From Candidatus Fermentithermobacillaceae bacterium (GTDB lineage Bacteria; Bacillota; Sulfobacillia; Fermentithermobacillales; Fermentithermobacillaceae): a stretch of DNA of 10,730 bases. The first letter of the stretch is position 1, and each line of letters opens with the position of its first letter. Below the pieces are notes generated by a model, which was not told the origin of the DNA, searched no databases, and was given only the letters and a program-made list of their open reading frames with translations. A program made the translations under genes and the position numbers. The DNA is taken from assembly GCA_012842105.1 (NCBI GenBank), contig DUTL01000185.1:1-10730 (forward strand). Direction: 5' to 3'. Below are positions 1-6,558 of this stretch, piece by piece.

Positions 1-160
1 CAGCGCCTTTGACCTCGGGCAAAGATAAGACTTTTGTTGCAGTCCATTCAAGCAAAGTCCTTCCGCCTATTGTTACAAACTGTTTTGGTTTGGAACAGCC
101 GGCCCGTACGCCCAGCCCGGCTGCAGGAATCACTGCCCAAAGTTGTTCAGTCATGTTCAT
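1..160 (-). CDS. ispD: 2-C-methyl-D-erythritol 4-phosphate cytidylyltransferase, N-terminal part
   Basis: Partial gene: only the first 53 codons lie in the window and it continues past the left edge. The translation begins MNMTEQLWAVIPAAGLGVRA and continues through a PKQF segment. This is the CTP-binding signature of IspD (AAGxGxR ... PKQF), including the conserved lysine after the proline. IspD joins CTP and MEP to form CDP-ME in the cytosolic non-mevalonate isoprenoid pathway. The start is at the ATG ending at 160, or at a second in-frame ATG at 154. Neither has a clear Shine-Dalgarno sequence. Both overlap the end of yacL (by 14 or 8 bases), so translation is probably coupled to yacL. YacL followed by IspD is a common gene order in Bacillota. 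The family call is firm; the exact start is not. Confidence 0.93.
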   Translation of the reverse strand, partial: MNMTEQLWAVIPAAGLGVRAGCSKPKQFVTIGGRTLLEWTATKVLSLPEVKGA

Positions 161-1259
161 CTGCCCGGTCAAGCAATTTCGGTTTAGCAAATATCATTCT
201 CCCTGCAGGAGTAGTGTGGCAATTAGTAACTACAATAGGTATGTCCTGGCCCACAAATTTTCGTGCTTGTTCAACGACCACCATAGTTCCGTCTTCCAGA
301 TAGCCAACTCCTTGTCCGGGCTCTTTGCCTTCTTTTATCACATGGATAATCAATTCTTCACCTGCAGACACAATGGGTTTAAGCGCATTGGCCAATTGAT
401 TGATGTTGAGAACTCCAACATCTTGAAATTCAGCAATCTTCGCCAGGTTGTAATCGGTTGTTATGATTAGCGCACCTGTAGCCTTGGCCATTTTCAAAAG
501 CCTGAGATCTACATCCAGGTCAGCATCTTCTTCCCAATCCTGCATCACTATTTCAACGGGCGCTTCCTTTTGCATTGCGTTCAAAATATCCAGGCCGCGC
601 CTGCCTTTGTTCCGCTTCATATTATCTGATGAATCAGCTATGCTCCTGAGTTCATCCAATATGAAATTTGGGATAATTACAGGCCCTTCCATAAACCCCG
701 TGCTGCAAACATCAGCTATGCGTCCGTCTATGATAGTGCTTGTGTCAAGAATCTTGCCTGAAGAAAAACCGCCTTGAGCTGCCGGATTTTCATTCTTTGA
801 CCCTGCCATGGTTCTTCGGAACCGTTTTGGGCTAATTGCAAATATATCTTCTTTTTTGCTCCTGGCAACTACAATGCCAATATAACCAAACAAAACCATG
901 GCAAGAGACGGAAGTACACTGCCAACAATAGGTATTCTAGCCAGAGAAGGAGTAATTAAGTTAGCTATTATAAGGCCGATTATGAGACCACCCGCTCCGA
1001 CCAAAATATCCTGAAGAGACATCTTCACCATTCGGTTTTCAAGCCATTTAACGCCTTTTTTGACCAAAACTGCTATAGGAGGCCCTATGAAAAAGAAAAT
1101 CACCGAAATCACACCGGCCATAAGCAAAACCACTCCGGCTGACTCGATAATACCAAACTCTTTCTTGAAAAATACGCTAAGGGGAACCAACAAGTAGAAA
1201 CCAACTGCCCCGCCTATGAGGGCTCCAAGAACAGCAAAATACCTCCCTGCTTTCTCCAA
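147..1259 (-). CDS. yacL: YacL-type membrane protein with PIN and TRAM domains
   Basis: A 370-residue protein, close to the length of Bacillus YacL. Residues about 6-30, 40-66, 85-104 and 112-132 are hydrophobic and predict four membrane helices. A PIN nuclease-like domain follows at about 169-295, with the expected acidic residues visible: D172 in LDTS, E203 in LDELRS, D247/D249/D251 and D269 in TTDYN. A TRAM RNA-binding domain covers about 297-358 (GQGVGYLEDGTMVVVE). The family is thought to be a membrane-anchored RNase or RNA-binding protein, but its substrate is not established. The start codon is TTG, chosen because a strong GGAGG lies 8 bases upstream. A likely promoter lies at 1298-1327. 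It is transcribed towards ispD, which it overlaps. Confidence 0.93.
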   Translation of the reverse strand: MEKAGRYFAVLGALIGGAVGFYLLVPLSVFFKKEFGIIESAGVVLLMAGVISVIFFFIGPPIAVLVKKGVKWLENRMVKMSLQDILVGAGGLIIGLIIANLITPSLARIPIVGSVLPSLAMVLFGYIGIVVARSKKEDIFAISPKRFRRTMAGSKNENPAAQGGFSSGKILDTSTIIDGRIADVCSTGFMEGPVIIPNFILDELRSIADSSDNMKRNKGRRGLDILNAMQKEAPVEIVMQDWEEDADLDVDLRLLKMAKATGALIITTDYNLAKIAEFQDVGVLNINQLANALKPIVSAGEELIIHVIKEGKEPGQGVGYLEDGTMVVVEQARKFVGQDIPIVVTNCHTTPAGRMIFAKPKLLDRADEHD

Positions 1260-1290
1260 AAGTTACACCTCCCTCCGGAATAATTCCAGC

Positions 1291-1308
1291 TGACATTATT
1301 ATATGTCA
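1291..1308. promoter_or_regulatory. Inverted repeat over the yacL -10 box, possible operator
   Basis: TGACAT (1291-1296) and ATGTCA (1303-1308) form perfect 6-base arms separated by 6 bases. The repeat covers the -10 box of the proposed yacL promoter, where a bound repressor would block transcription. No regulator can be assigned from the sequence, and a 6-base dyad in AT-rich promoter DNA may be chance. Confidence 0.3.
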
Positions 1309-1327
1309 AATACCAGTCATAAACCAA
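1298..1327 (-). promoter_or_regulatory. Probable sigma-A promoter of yacL-ispD
   Basis: On the minus strand a perfect TATAAT (1303-1298) is preceded, after an 18-base spacer, by TTGGTT (1327-1322), a partial match to TTGACA. Transcription would start about 30 bases before the yacL TTG codon, leaving the GGAGG ribosome site in the leader. The -10 box is excellent and the -35 box mediocre. Called from consensus only. Confidence 0.5.
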
Positions 1328-1379
1328 GTTCCCTTCCTATTCTCATTAAAAATCGCATCTGCCTTCTGCCTCGTAAAGG

Positions 1380-1396
1380 TCAAACATTAAGTTTGA
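1380..1396. promoter_or_regulatory. Inverted repeat over the carD -35 box, possible operator
   Basis: TCAAAC-ATTAA-GTTTGA is a perfect dyad with 6-base arms and a 5-base centre. Its right arm overlaps the -35 hexamer of the carD promoter. The left arm belongs to AGGTCAAA (1377-1384), which matches one CtsR heptad (A/G-GTCAAA). CtsR needs two heptads in direct repeat, and here the second arm is inverted, so a CtsR site is not supported. The regulator is unknown. Confidence 0.32.
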
Positions 1397-1421
1397 TCCA
1401 GGCACCAATTTATGGTATAAT
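1393..1421 (+). promoter_or_regulatory. Sigma-A promoter of carD
   Basis: TTGATC (1393-1398), a 17-base spacer and a perfect TATAAT (1416-1421). The -10 box is preceded by TGG, an extended -10 element. Transcription would begin near 1428, about 27 bases before the carD ATG, with the GGGAGGT ribosome site (1442-1448) inside the leader. Position and strength fit a constitutive housekeeping promoter. Confidence 0.72.
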
Positions 1422-1454
1422 TCGATCGTCTAACGTGTAGTGGGAGGTATAAGG

Positions 1455-1931
1455 ATGTTTAGAGTTGGAGACCGAGTAGTATATCCAATGCACGGTGCTG
1501 GGACCATAGAGGGAATTGAACAAAAAGAGATCCTCGGTAAGACTCATAGATACTATGTATTGCAACTTCCCATAAGCGACATGAAAGTCATGATCCCAGT
1601 TGATAACACCGAAGAAATCGGGCTCAGAGATGTAATAGACAAATCGCAGATTGAAGAGGTTCTGGAGATTCTTAAGCAAGACCCTACGCCTATGTCTTCT
1701 AACTGGAACAGGCGCTACCGCAGTAACCTTGAAAAAATCAAGACCGGCGACATATTCGAAGTAGCAGGTGTGGTAAGAAACCTTGCAGCCAGACACAAAG
1801 AAAAAGGTTTGTCTACAGGCGAACGAAAAATGCTTGATAGCGCCAAAGAAATCCTGCTGTCAGAACTTATCCTCGCTAGCGATTGGGACAGGGAGCAAGC
1901 TGTCGAAATCATCGAACAGATCCTTTCGTAA
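1455..1931 (+). CDS. CarD/CdnL-family transcription regulator
   Basis: A 158-residue protein of the CarD/CdnL family, at about the normal family length. Residues 1 to about 60 form the RNA-polymerase interaction domain (MFRVGDRVVYPMHGAGTIEG at the start). The rest is the helical DNA-binding part, with the conserved tryptophan at W84 in NWNRRYRSNLEK; in mycobacterial CarD the equivalent tryptophan contacts the upstream edge of the promoter bubble. Members bind the RNA polymerase beta subunit and change open-complex stability, often at ribosomal and housekeeping promoters. The ATG at 1455 is chosen over an upstream in-frame GTG at 1440 because GGGAGGT sits 6 bases before it and the family motif begins there. 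It has its own promoter and is divergent from yacL. No clear terminator follows. Confidence 0.93.
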   Translation: MFRVGDRVVYPMHGAGTIEGIEQKEILGKTHRYYVLQLPISDMKVMIPVDNTEEIGLRDVIDKSQIEEVLEILKQDPTPMSSNWNRRYRSNLEKIKTGDIFEVAGVVRNLAARHKEKGLSTGERKMLDSAKEILLSELILASDWDREQAVEIIEQILS

Positions 1932-1942
1932 AATGCCTTTTC

Positions 1943-1971
1943 TTGACTCTTGACCCTGGCTAAAGTAAAAT
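1943..1971 (+). promoter_or_regulatory. Sigma-A promoter of the tRNA-Ala gene
   Basis: TTGACT (1943-1948), a 17-base spacer and TAAAAT (1966-1971), each one mismatch from consensus. Transcription would start near 1978, about 20 bases before the tRNA. A perfect dyad, GTAAAA-TTG-TTTTAC (1965-1979), overlaps the -10 box. The promoter begins 12 bases after the carD stop, so the tRNA is probably transcribed independently of carD. Confidence 0.65.
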
Positions 1972-1998
1972 TGTTTTACACACTTTTTTAAGTGAGGT

Positions 1999-2073
1999 GG
2001 GCGTGTGGCTCAGAGGGAGAGCGTTCGGTTCGCATCCGAAAAGCCGCGGGTTCGAATCCCGCCACGTCCACCA
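1999..2073 (+). tRNA. tRNA-Ala, anticodon CGC
   Basis: The cloverleaf folds fully by eye. The acceptor stem GGGCGTG pairs with CACGTCC (1999-2005 with 2063-2069). The D stem GCTC/GAGC has a short 7-base loop. The anticodon stem is TTCGG/CCGAA with loop TTCGCAT, giving anticodon CGC at 2031-2033. The variable loop is 5 bases and the T arm is GCGGG-TTCGAAT-CCCGC. Discriminator A is at 2070 and CCA is encoded at 2071-2073. The acceptor stem contains the G3:U70 wobble pair, the main identity element of tRNA-Ala, which independently supports the anticodon reading. It would decode GCG codons. Confidence 0.95.
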
Positions 2074-2110
2074 AAGCATTTCCTTCTAAACCTTGTAAGA
2101 GGTGAGAATA

Positions 2111-2509
2111 GTGAATGACCTGCTCTGTGATGGATTTCAAGAAGCTGTCAACGAATATCTAATCCGGCACAAAAGTATCCTGGATGTTTTAAGCAAACTC
2201 AGCGAGTCCAGCGGCCGGGTTAACCGAGCAGTAGCAAAGGCGGTCACCTCATGCGGTTGCATTCGAATAGACGCGGCCAAACAATCGATCCCCGCTGATA
2301 TCGGCTCATTGGCATCAATCAGAGACTACATGAGAGACCATGTTGAAGGAGAACTCTGCGAGTACTGCACCGAAATACTCGAAGATGAAATCGGAAGAAC
2401 CCTTTTTTACCTGGCGGCATTATGCAATGTGCTTGATCTTAACCTTTACAACATATTGCTTAAAGAGCAAGAACGTGTGACCTGCCTCGGTATTTTCAAC
2501 TTTTCGTAG
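2111..2509 (+). CDS. Uncharacterised 132-residue helical protein, possibly MazG-like
   Basis: Function not known. The GTG at 2111 is the best start: GAGGTG lies 6 bases upstream, and an earlier in-frame GTG at 2102 falls inside that ribosome site. The product is mostly helical, with no signal peptide or membrane segment. It has seven cysteines, including a CGC triplet (C48, C50) and a CEYC pair (C83, C86) that could bind metal. The C-terminal stretch EDEIGRTLFYLAALCN (91-106) resembles the second half of the MazG nucleotide-pyrophosphohydrolase motif (ELGDxLxYL). However, the catalytic aspartate position is arginine (R96), so if related it may lack that activity. The central motif ESSGRVNRAVAKAV looks like the core of a conserved family, an impression from memory and not a database result. 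It lies 37 bases after the tRNA with no terminator between, so it may share the tRNA promoter. It converges on radA. Confidence 0.75.
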   Translation: MNDLLCDGFQEAVNEYLIRHKSILDVLSKLSESSGRVNRAVAKAVTSCGCIRIDAAKQSIPADIGSLASIRDYMRDHVEGELCEYCTEILEDEIGRTLFYLAALCNVLDLNLYNILLKEQERVTCLGIFNFS

Positions 2510-2527
2510 TTTTGCGGTAGAATCTTA

Positions 2528-3892
2528 TTATTTACTTTTGATCAGGGCGTTTCGCACCCCCTCTTCAACGGTCGAGACGCCTATTGTTATGGGAGAAGAA
2601 CTGCTGTCTGTGAATCCATGTGGTACAAGCACTCTTTCAAACCCCAGGCGTGAAGCTTCCCTTACCCTGTCTTCCATTCTGGGAACCATTCTCACTTCTC
2701 CTGAAAGCCCTATTTCTCCAAAACAAGCTACATTATGCCGCACCGGTATGTCATAGTAGCTTGAGACCATGGCAACCCCGCAGGCAAGATCTATTCCCGG
2801 CTCGTTAACCTTTGCTCCGCCGGCGATTTTTACGAATACGTCCATCTTGTCCAGCCCGGAAACCAGGTACTTTGACATGACCGCCGCAGTCAAAAGCAAC
2901 TTCTGATAATCGATTTCACCTGCAACGCGTCTGGGAGTACCATACAGGCAGGGTGTCACAAGCGCTTGAACTTCCACGAGAATGGGTTTGTTGCCTTGAA
3001 CGCACACTGATACGCAACACCCTGAGCGGTCTGCGATTCTTTCAGAAAGAAAGAACTCAGACGGGTTCCGTATCTCTACAAGGCCTTTTTCACCCATCCG
3101 GAAAACCGAAACTTCATCAGTAGCTCCGAAACGGTTCTTCCTTGCCCTAACGATGCGGTAAAGATGGCTTAGTTCTCCTTCAAAATACAAAACCGTGTCT
3201 ACAAGATGCTCAAGAAGCCTGGGGCCGGCAAGGTCCCCTGTTTTAACGGTGTGCCCCACAAGAATCACTGTGACGTTCTCCGACTTGGCGTACTCTTGAA
3301 ACCTAATAGCACAGGATCTTATCTGAGCGGGGCTTCCGGGCAAAGAGTCTACAGAAGGGTCTTCACATGTCTGAATTGAATCCACTACCAGGAGTCCCGG
3401 CTTTATTTCCAAACACATCCCGAGAATCGCGTCCATGTTCCTTTCAGATGCGAAGTACAATCCCTGGGACTCAATACCCAATCTGTCAGCCCTAATCTTG
3501 ACCTGTCCAAGGGATTCTTCTCCGGATATGTATAATGAACGCCCAATTGATGAAGTGACATTATCGGCAACAGACAACAGAAGCGTAGATTTGCCTATTC
3601 CGGGTTCGCCACCAAGAAGCAGCAGCGAGCCCGGCACAAAGCCACCGCCCAGAGTTCTGTCGAACTCTGGAAGCCCACTGGAAAACCTCTTCACATTCTC
3701 GAGAGCCACCGCAGACAGTACAACAGGCGTCTGCCGTCTACCTGCCCTTTTGGCACCCCGTGGCTTTGTAACGGTGGGCTGCTCCTCAAGGGTGTTCCAC
3801 TCTCCGCATTCGGGGCAACGTCCATACCATCGTAACGATTGATACCCGCAAGATGAGCATACAAACCTGCTATTAGAAGCAGAAGGCGGCAT
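2528..3892 (-). CDS. radA: DNA repair protein RadA (Sms)
   Basis: A 454-residue RadA, at the usual length. A C4 zinc finger lies at the N-terminus (C12, C15, C26, C29). The RecA-like ATPase follows, with Walker A GGEPGIGKST (94-103), Walker B LLVVDSIQT (167-175) and the RadA-specific KNRFG motif (252-256). The C-terminus is a Lon-protease-like domain without an evident catalytic serine, as is normal for RadA. The protein acts in recombinational repair as a DnaB-like branch-migration motor. One oddity: the loop usually written HVTKEG reads HTVKTG here (about 214-219). The ATG at 3892 is chosen because it precedes the zinc finger by the usual distance and has GAGG 5 bases upstream; a longer TTG reading from 3973 adds 27 unlike residues. 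It lies 163 bases after clpC, with no convincing promoter of its own. Its start is inside a strong inverted repeat. Confidence 0.96.
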   Translation of the reverse strand: MPPSASNSRFVCSSCGYQSLRWYGRCPECGEWNTLEEQPTVTKPRGAKRAGRRQTPVVLSAVALENVKRFSSGLPEFDRTLGGGFVPGSLLLLGGEPGIGKSTLLLSVADNVTSSIGRSLYISGEESLGQVKIRADRLGIESQGLYFASERNMDAILGMCLEIKPGLLVVDSIQTCEDPSVDSLPGSPAQIRSCAIRFQEYAKSENVTVILVGHTVKTGDLAGPRLLEHLVDTVLYFEGELSHLYRIVRARKNRFGATDEVSVFRMGEKGLVEIRNPSEFFLSERIADRSGCCVSVCVQGNKPILVEVQALVTPCLYGTPRRVAGEIDYQKLLLTAAVMSKYLVSGLDKMDVFVKIAGGAKVNEPGIDLACGVAMVSSYYDIPVRHNVACFGEIGLSGEVRMVPRMEDRVREASRLGFERVLVPHGFTDSSSSPITIGVSTVEEGVRNALIKSK

Positions 3893-3932
3893 AGAATCCT
3901 CACTACCTTTCTTAAGGAGAGTTCTATGCCGC
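3886..3932 (-). promoter_or_regulatory. Hairpin enclosing the radA ribosome site and start codon
   Basis: TTCTATGCCGC (3922-3932) and GCGGCATAGAA (3886-3896) are perfect 11-base complements separated by 25 bases. In the radA transcript the 3' arm contains the AUG start codon. Inside the loop, UCCUU can pair with GAGGA, the radA Shine-Dalgarno sequence, adding 5 more base pairs beyond a 3-base bulge and leaving a 12-base apical loop. The fold would hide both parts of the initiation site. It therefore looks like a translational switch opened by heat, a protein or an upstream ribosome; the trigger is inference. There is no U-run, so it is not a terminator. Confidence 0.55.
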
Positions 3933-4055
3933 GCATCTGTTTTCCTCTGAAATCCCCACGCATGGTTGTTCAAATGTCAGCCCTGCTGCACGGCTGTAAA
4001 CCTCGAAACACGAGCCACCTCGAGTAGCCTGGCGGTTGCCGGTTGCGCCCCTGCC

Positions 4056-6533
4056 TTACTTCACCGGCTCTTTAGCTGATTCACCGGCTGTGGATACAGA
4101 TGGGGTGAACTCCAGCTTCCCGTTCTTTCCGAGGCTTACTTTTACCTTCTCAGTCTCCCTGAGTTCGCCCTTTAGAACCATATCTGAAAGGGGATCTTCC
4201 ACAAGCCGTTGGATTGCCCTTCTTAAGGGCCTGGCGCCGTAATCAGGGTCAGTACCTTCCTCGATCAGCTTGATCTTGGCTTCCTCAGTAACCTCCATAA
4301 ACAAACCTGCCGATTCCCGCAACCTTCCCTCAACATCCCTTAACTGAAGGTTCACAATCTCCTTCAAGTGCTCAGTTGTCAATGCATGAAATACTATGAT
4401 TTCATCTACTCTGTTAACAAATTCCGGCCTGAACATCCTCTTTACAGCGTCCATTACCCGTGATTTCATTTCGTCGTGAGCACGCTGGGTGTCTCTTTCC
4501 ACTGTGAAACCTAAGACCGCTCTTCCGTGTATGGCTTCAGCTCCGGCGTTAGACGTCATGATAATGACTGTGTTTCTGAAGTCCACTGTACGCCCTTGGG
4601 CCTCAGTAAGCCTTCCATCCTCAAGAACCTGCAGCAGCACGTTGAAAACATCAGGATGTGCCTTTTCAATTTCGTCCAGCAAGATCACAGAATAGGGCCG
4701 CCTACGAACAGCCTCAGTAAGTTGCCCGCCCTCATCGTAACCTACGTAACCCGGAGGCGCACCCACCAGCCTTGAAACGGTATGCCTTTCCTGGTACTCA
4801 GACATGTCGAGCCTGATCATTGCATCTTCATCGTCAAATAGCACTTCAGCCAAAGCCCGCGCCAATTCAGTTTTGCCCACTCCGGTAGGCCCGAGGAAAA
4901 TGAACGAACCTATTGGCCGTTTCGGATCCTTAAGCCCTGCCCTTGAACGGCGAACAGCCCTGGATACTGCTTCAACAGCATCATTCTGGCCAATAACACG
5001 CTTGTGCAGTTCTTCTTCCAGATTCAGCAGCCTTTCAGACTCGCCTGCAGCCAACCTCCTGACCGGAATGCCGGTCCAATCTGCGATGATTGCTGCGATG
5101 TCTTCGGCCGTGACTGTAGTTTTCCCGGGTATATCGTTAGTCTTCCATGCTTTCCGCTTTTCATCCAGAAGCTCGTTCAAGTGCTGCTCCTCGTCTCGCA
5201 ACCGCGCTGCCTTCTCGAATTCCTGTGAAGCAACTGCCTCTTCTTTCTCGCGAATCAGTGTCTCAAGCTTAATCTCGAGTTCCCTTAAGTCCTTAGGGGC
5301 TTCAAAGGCTTTCATCCGTACCCTGGATCCGGCTTCATCTATCAGGTCAATTGCCTTATCCGGGAGGAACCTGTCAGCAACATATCTCGCCGATAGGTTG
5401 GAAGCTGCTTCCAGCGCTTCATGAGTGTACTGCACCCCGTGGTGAGCCTCATATCGATCCCTGATCCCTTTCAGAATCTCCATGGTCTCATCTACGTTAG
5501 GCTCTGAAACCAAAACCGGCTGGAACCTTCTTTCAAGCGCAGCATCTTTTTCTACATGCTTTCTGTACTCATCAAGGGTGGTAGCCCCTATGCACTGAAG
5601 CTCCCCTCGCGACAACATGGGTTTGAGGATGCTTGAAGCATCTATAGCTCCTTCGGCGGCACCTGCGCCGATTATGTTGTGCATTTCATCAATAAACAGG
5701 ATTACGTCACCGGAACGTTTTATTTCCTCAAGAACTTTCTTGAGACGTTCTTCAAATTCGCCCCGGTACTTGGTTCCGGCAACCAGCGCAGCCAAATCCA
5801 ATGTGATAACGCGCTTATCCCTGAGCATCTCAGGAACCATTCCGGTTTTTACGTCCTGGGCTAAACCCTCTGCTATTGCAGTCTTCCCTACACCCGGTTC
5901 TCCGATCAAAACCGGGTTGTTCTTTGTTCTTCTTGAGAGTATCTGGATAACCCGCTCAATTTCCTTCTCTCTGCCAATAACCGGGTCGAGTTTATCCTGG
6001 CCGGCAAGTTCAGTTAAATCCCGGCCATAAGCATCCAGGGTAGGAGTCTTTCTGCGCCCTGCTCTTGCCCGCTTATCAGAACGCTGTTCCGGGACTTCTC
6101 CGCCTACCCGCTTTACAATTTCATCGCGCACCTTGTCATAATCTGCGCCTAGGCCGGCAAGTATTTGGGCGGCAAGCCCTTCTTCTTCACGAATCAAAGC
6201 AAGAAGTATGTGTTCCGTTCCTATATAAGAGTGGCCTAAGCCACTTGCCTCTTCCGGCAACAGCTGCAACACCTTTTTGGCGGATTTGGTAACTGCATCA
6301 ATAGAAGGTACTGCAGGCTTTGTTTCAACCGACTTGTCTATTTCATTCTTGACCTGTGCAGGCTGAATACCCAGGCTTTCCAGCACCAGAAGCGCAACGC
6401 TTCCACGCTCTCTAAGAAGCCCAAGCAATATGTGTTCGCTGTCCATAGTTTGCGCACCACGGCTTCTGGCTTCTTCCTGCGCCCAGGTAAGGACCCTCAT
6501 CGCACGTTCTGTATATCTTTGCCTTCCGTCCAT
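4056..6533 (-). CDS. clpC: ATP-dependent protease ATPase subunit ClpC
   Basis: An 825-residue Hsp100/ClpC unfoldase. Two Clp-N repeats occupy roughly residues 3-145. The first AAA+ module has Walker A GEPGVGKT (211-218) and Walker B VILFIDE (to about 283). The middle domain includes a UVR-type segment (about 425-455). The second AAA+ module has Walker A GPTGVGKT (548-555), Walker B VILLDE (to about 621) and a LGF tripeptide (674-676) at the position of the ClpP-docking loop. ClpC hexamers unfold proteins, including arginine-phosphorylated ones, and feed them to ClpP, which is not in this window. The ATG at 6533 has GGAGG 7 bases upstream; the longer GTG start at 6566 has no ribosome site and would overlap mcsB. 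It lies 25 bases after mcsB in the ctsR operon, so it should be under CtsR control. Confidence 0.97.
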   Translation of the reverse strand: MDGRQRYTERAMRVLTWAQEEARSRGAQTMDSEHILLGLLRERGSVALLVLESLGIQPAQVKNEIDKSVETKPAVPSIDAVTKSAKKVLQLLPEEASGLGHSYIGTEHILLALIREEEGLAAQILAGLGADYDKVRDEIVKRVGGEVPEQRSDKRARAGRRKTPTLDAYGRDLTELAGQDKLDPVIGREKEIERVIQILSRRTKNNPVLIGEPGVGKTAIAEGLAQDVKTGMVPEMLRDKRVITLDLAALVAGTKYRGEFEERLKKVLEEIKRSGDVILFIDEMHNIIGAGAAEGAIDASSILKPMLSRGELQCIGATTLDEYRKHVEKDAALERRFQPVLVSEPNVDETMEILKGIRDRYEAHHGVQYTHEALEAASNLSARYVADRFLPDKAIDLIDEAGSRVRMKAFEAPKDLRELEIKLETLIREKEEAVASQEFEKAARLRDEEQHLNELLDEKRKAWKTNDIPGKTTVTAEDIAAIIADWTGIPVRRLAAGESERLLNLEEELHKRVIGQNDAVEAVSRAVRRSRAGLKDPKRPIGSFIFLGPTGVGKTELARALAEVLFDDEDAMIRLDMSEYQERHTVSRLVGAPPGYVGYDEGGQLTEAVRRRPYSVILLDEIEKAHPDVFNVLLQVLEDGRLTEAQGRTVDFRNTVIIMTSNAGAEAIHGRAVLGFTVERDTQRAHDEMKSRVMDAVKRMFRPEFVNRVDEIIVFHALTTEHLKEIVNLQLRDVEGRLRESAGLFMEVTEEAKIKLIEEGTDPDYGARPLRRAIQRLVEDPLSDMVLKGELRETEKVKVSLGKNGKLEFTPSVSTAGESAKEPVK

Positions 6534-6558
6534 TTGTCTGCCTCCTTCAACATTCCGT

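Noticed and set aside
1410..1796. Minus-strand 128-codon frame opposite carD
   Set aside because: It is the shadow of a well-supported gene, with no motif or ribosome site.
3691..3963. A 90-codon minus-strand frame starting upstream of radA with a hydrophobic stretch
   Set aside because: It mostly overlaps radA in another frame, has no family resemblance, and its hydrophobic part is an out-of-frame reading of the zinc-finger region.
3893..3973. Longer RadA from a TTG start, adding 27 residues
   Set aside because: The added residues are unlike RadA, and the ATG at 3892 has a ribosome site and gives the normal length.
3974..4055. Separate promoter for radA (TTTACA with ACATTT)
   Set aside because: The -10 match is poor, so transcription from the clpC operon is the simpler reading.
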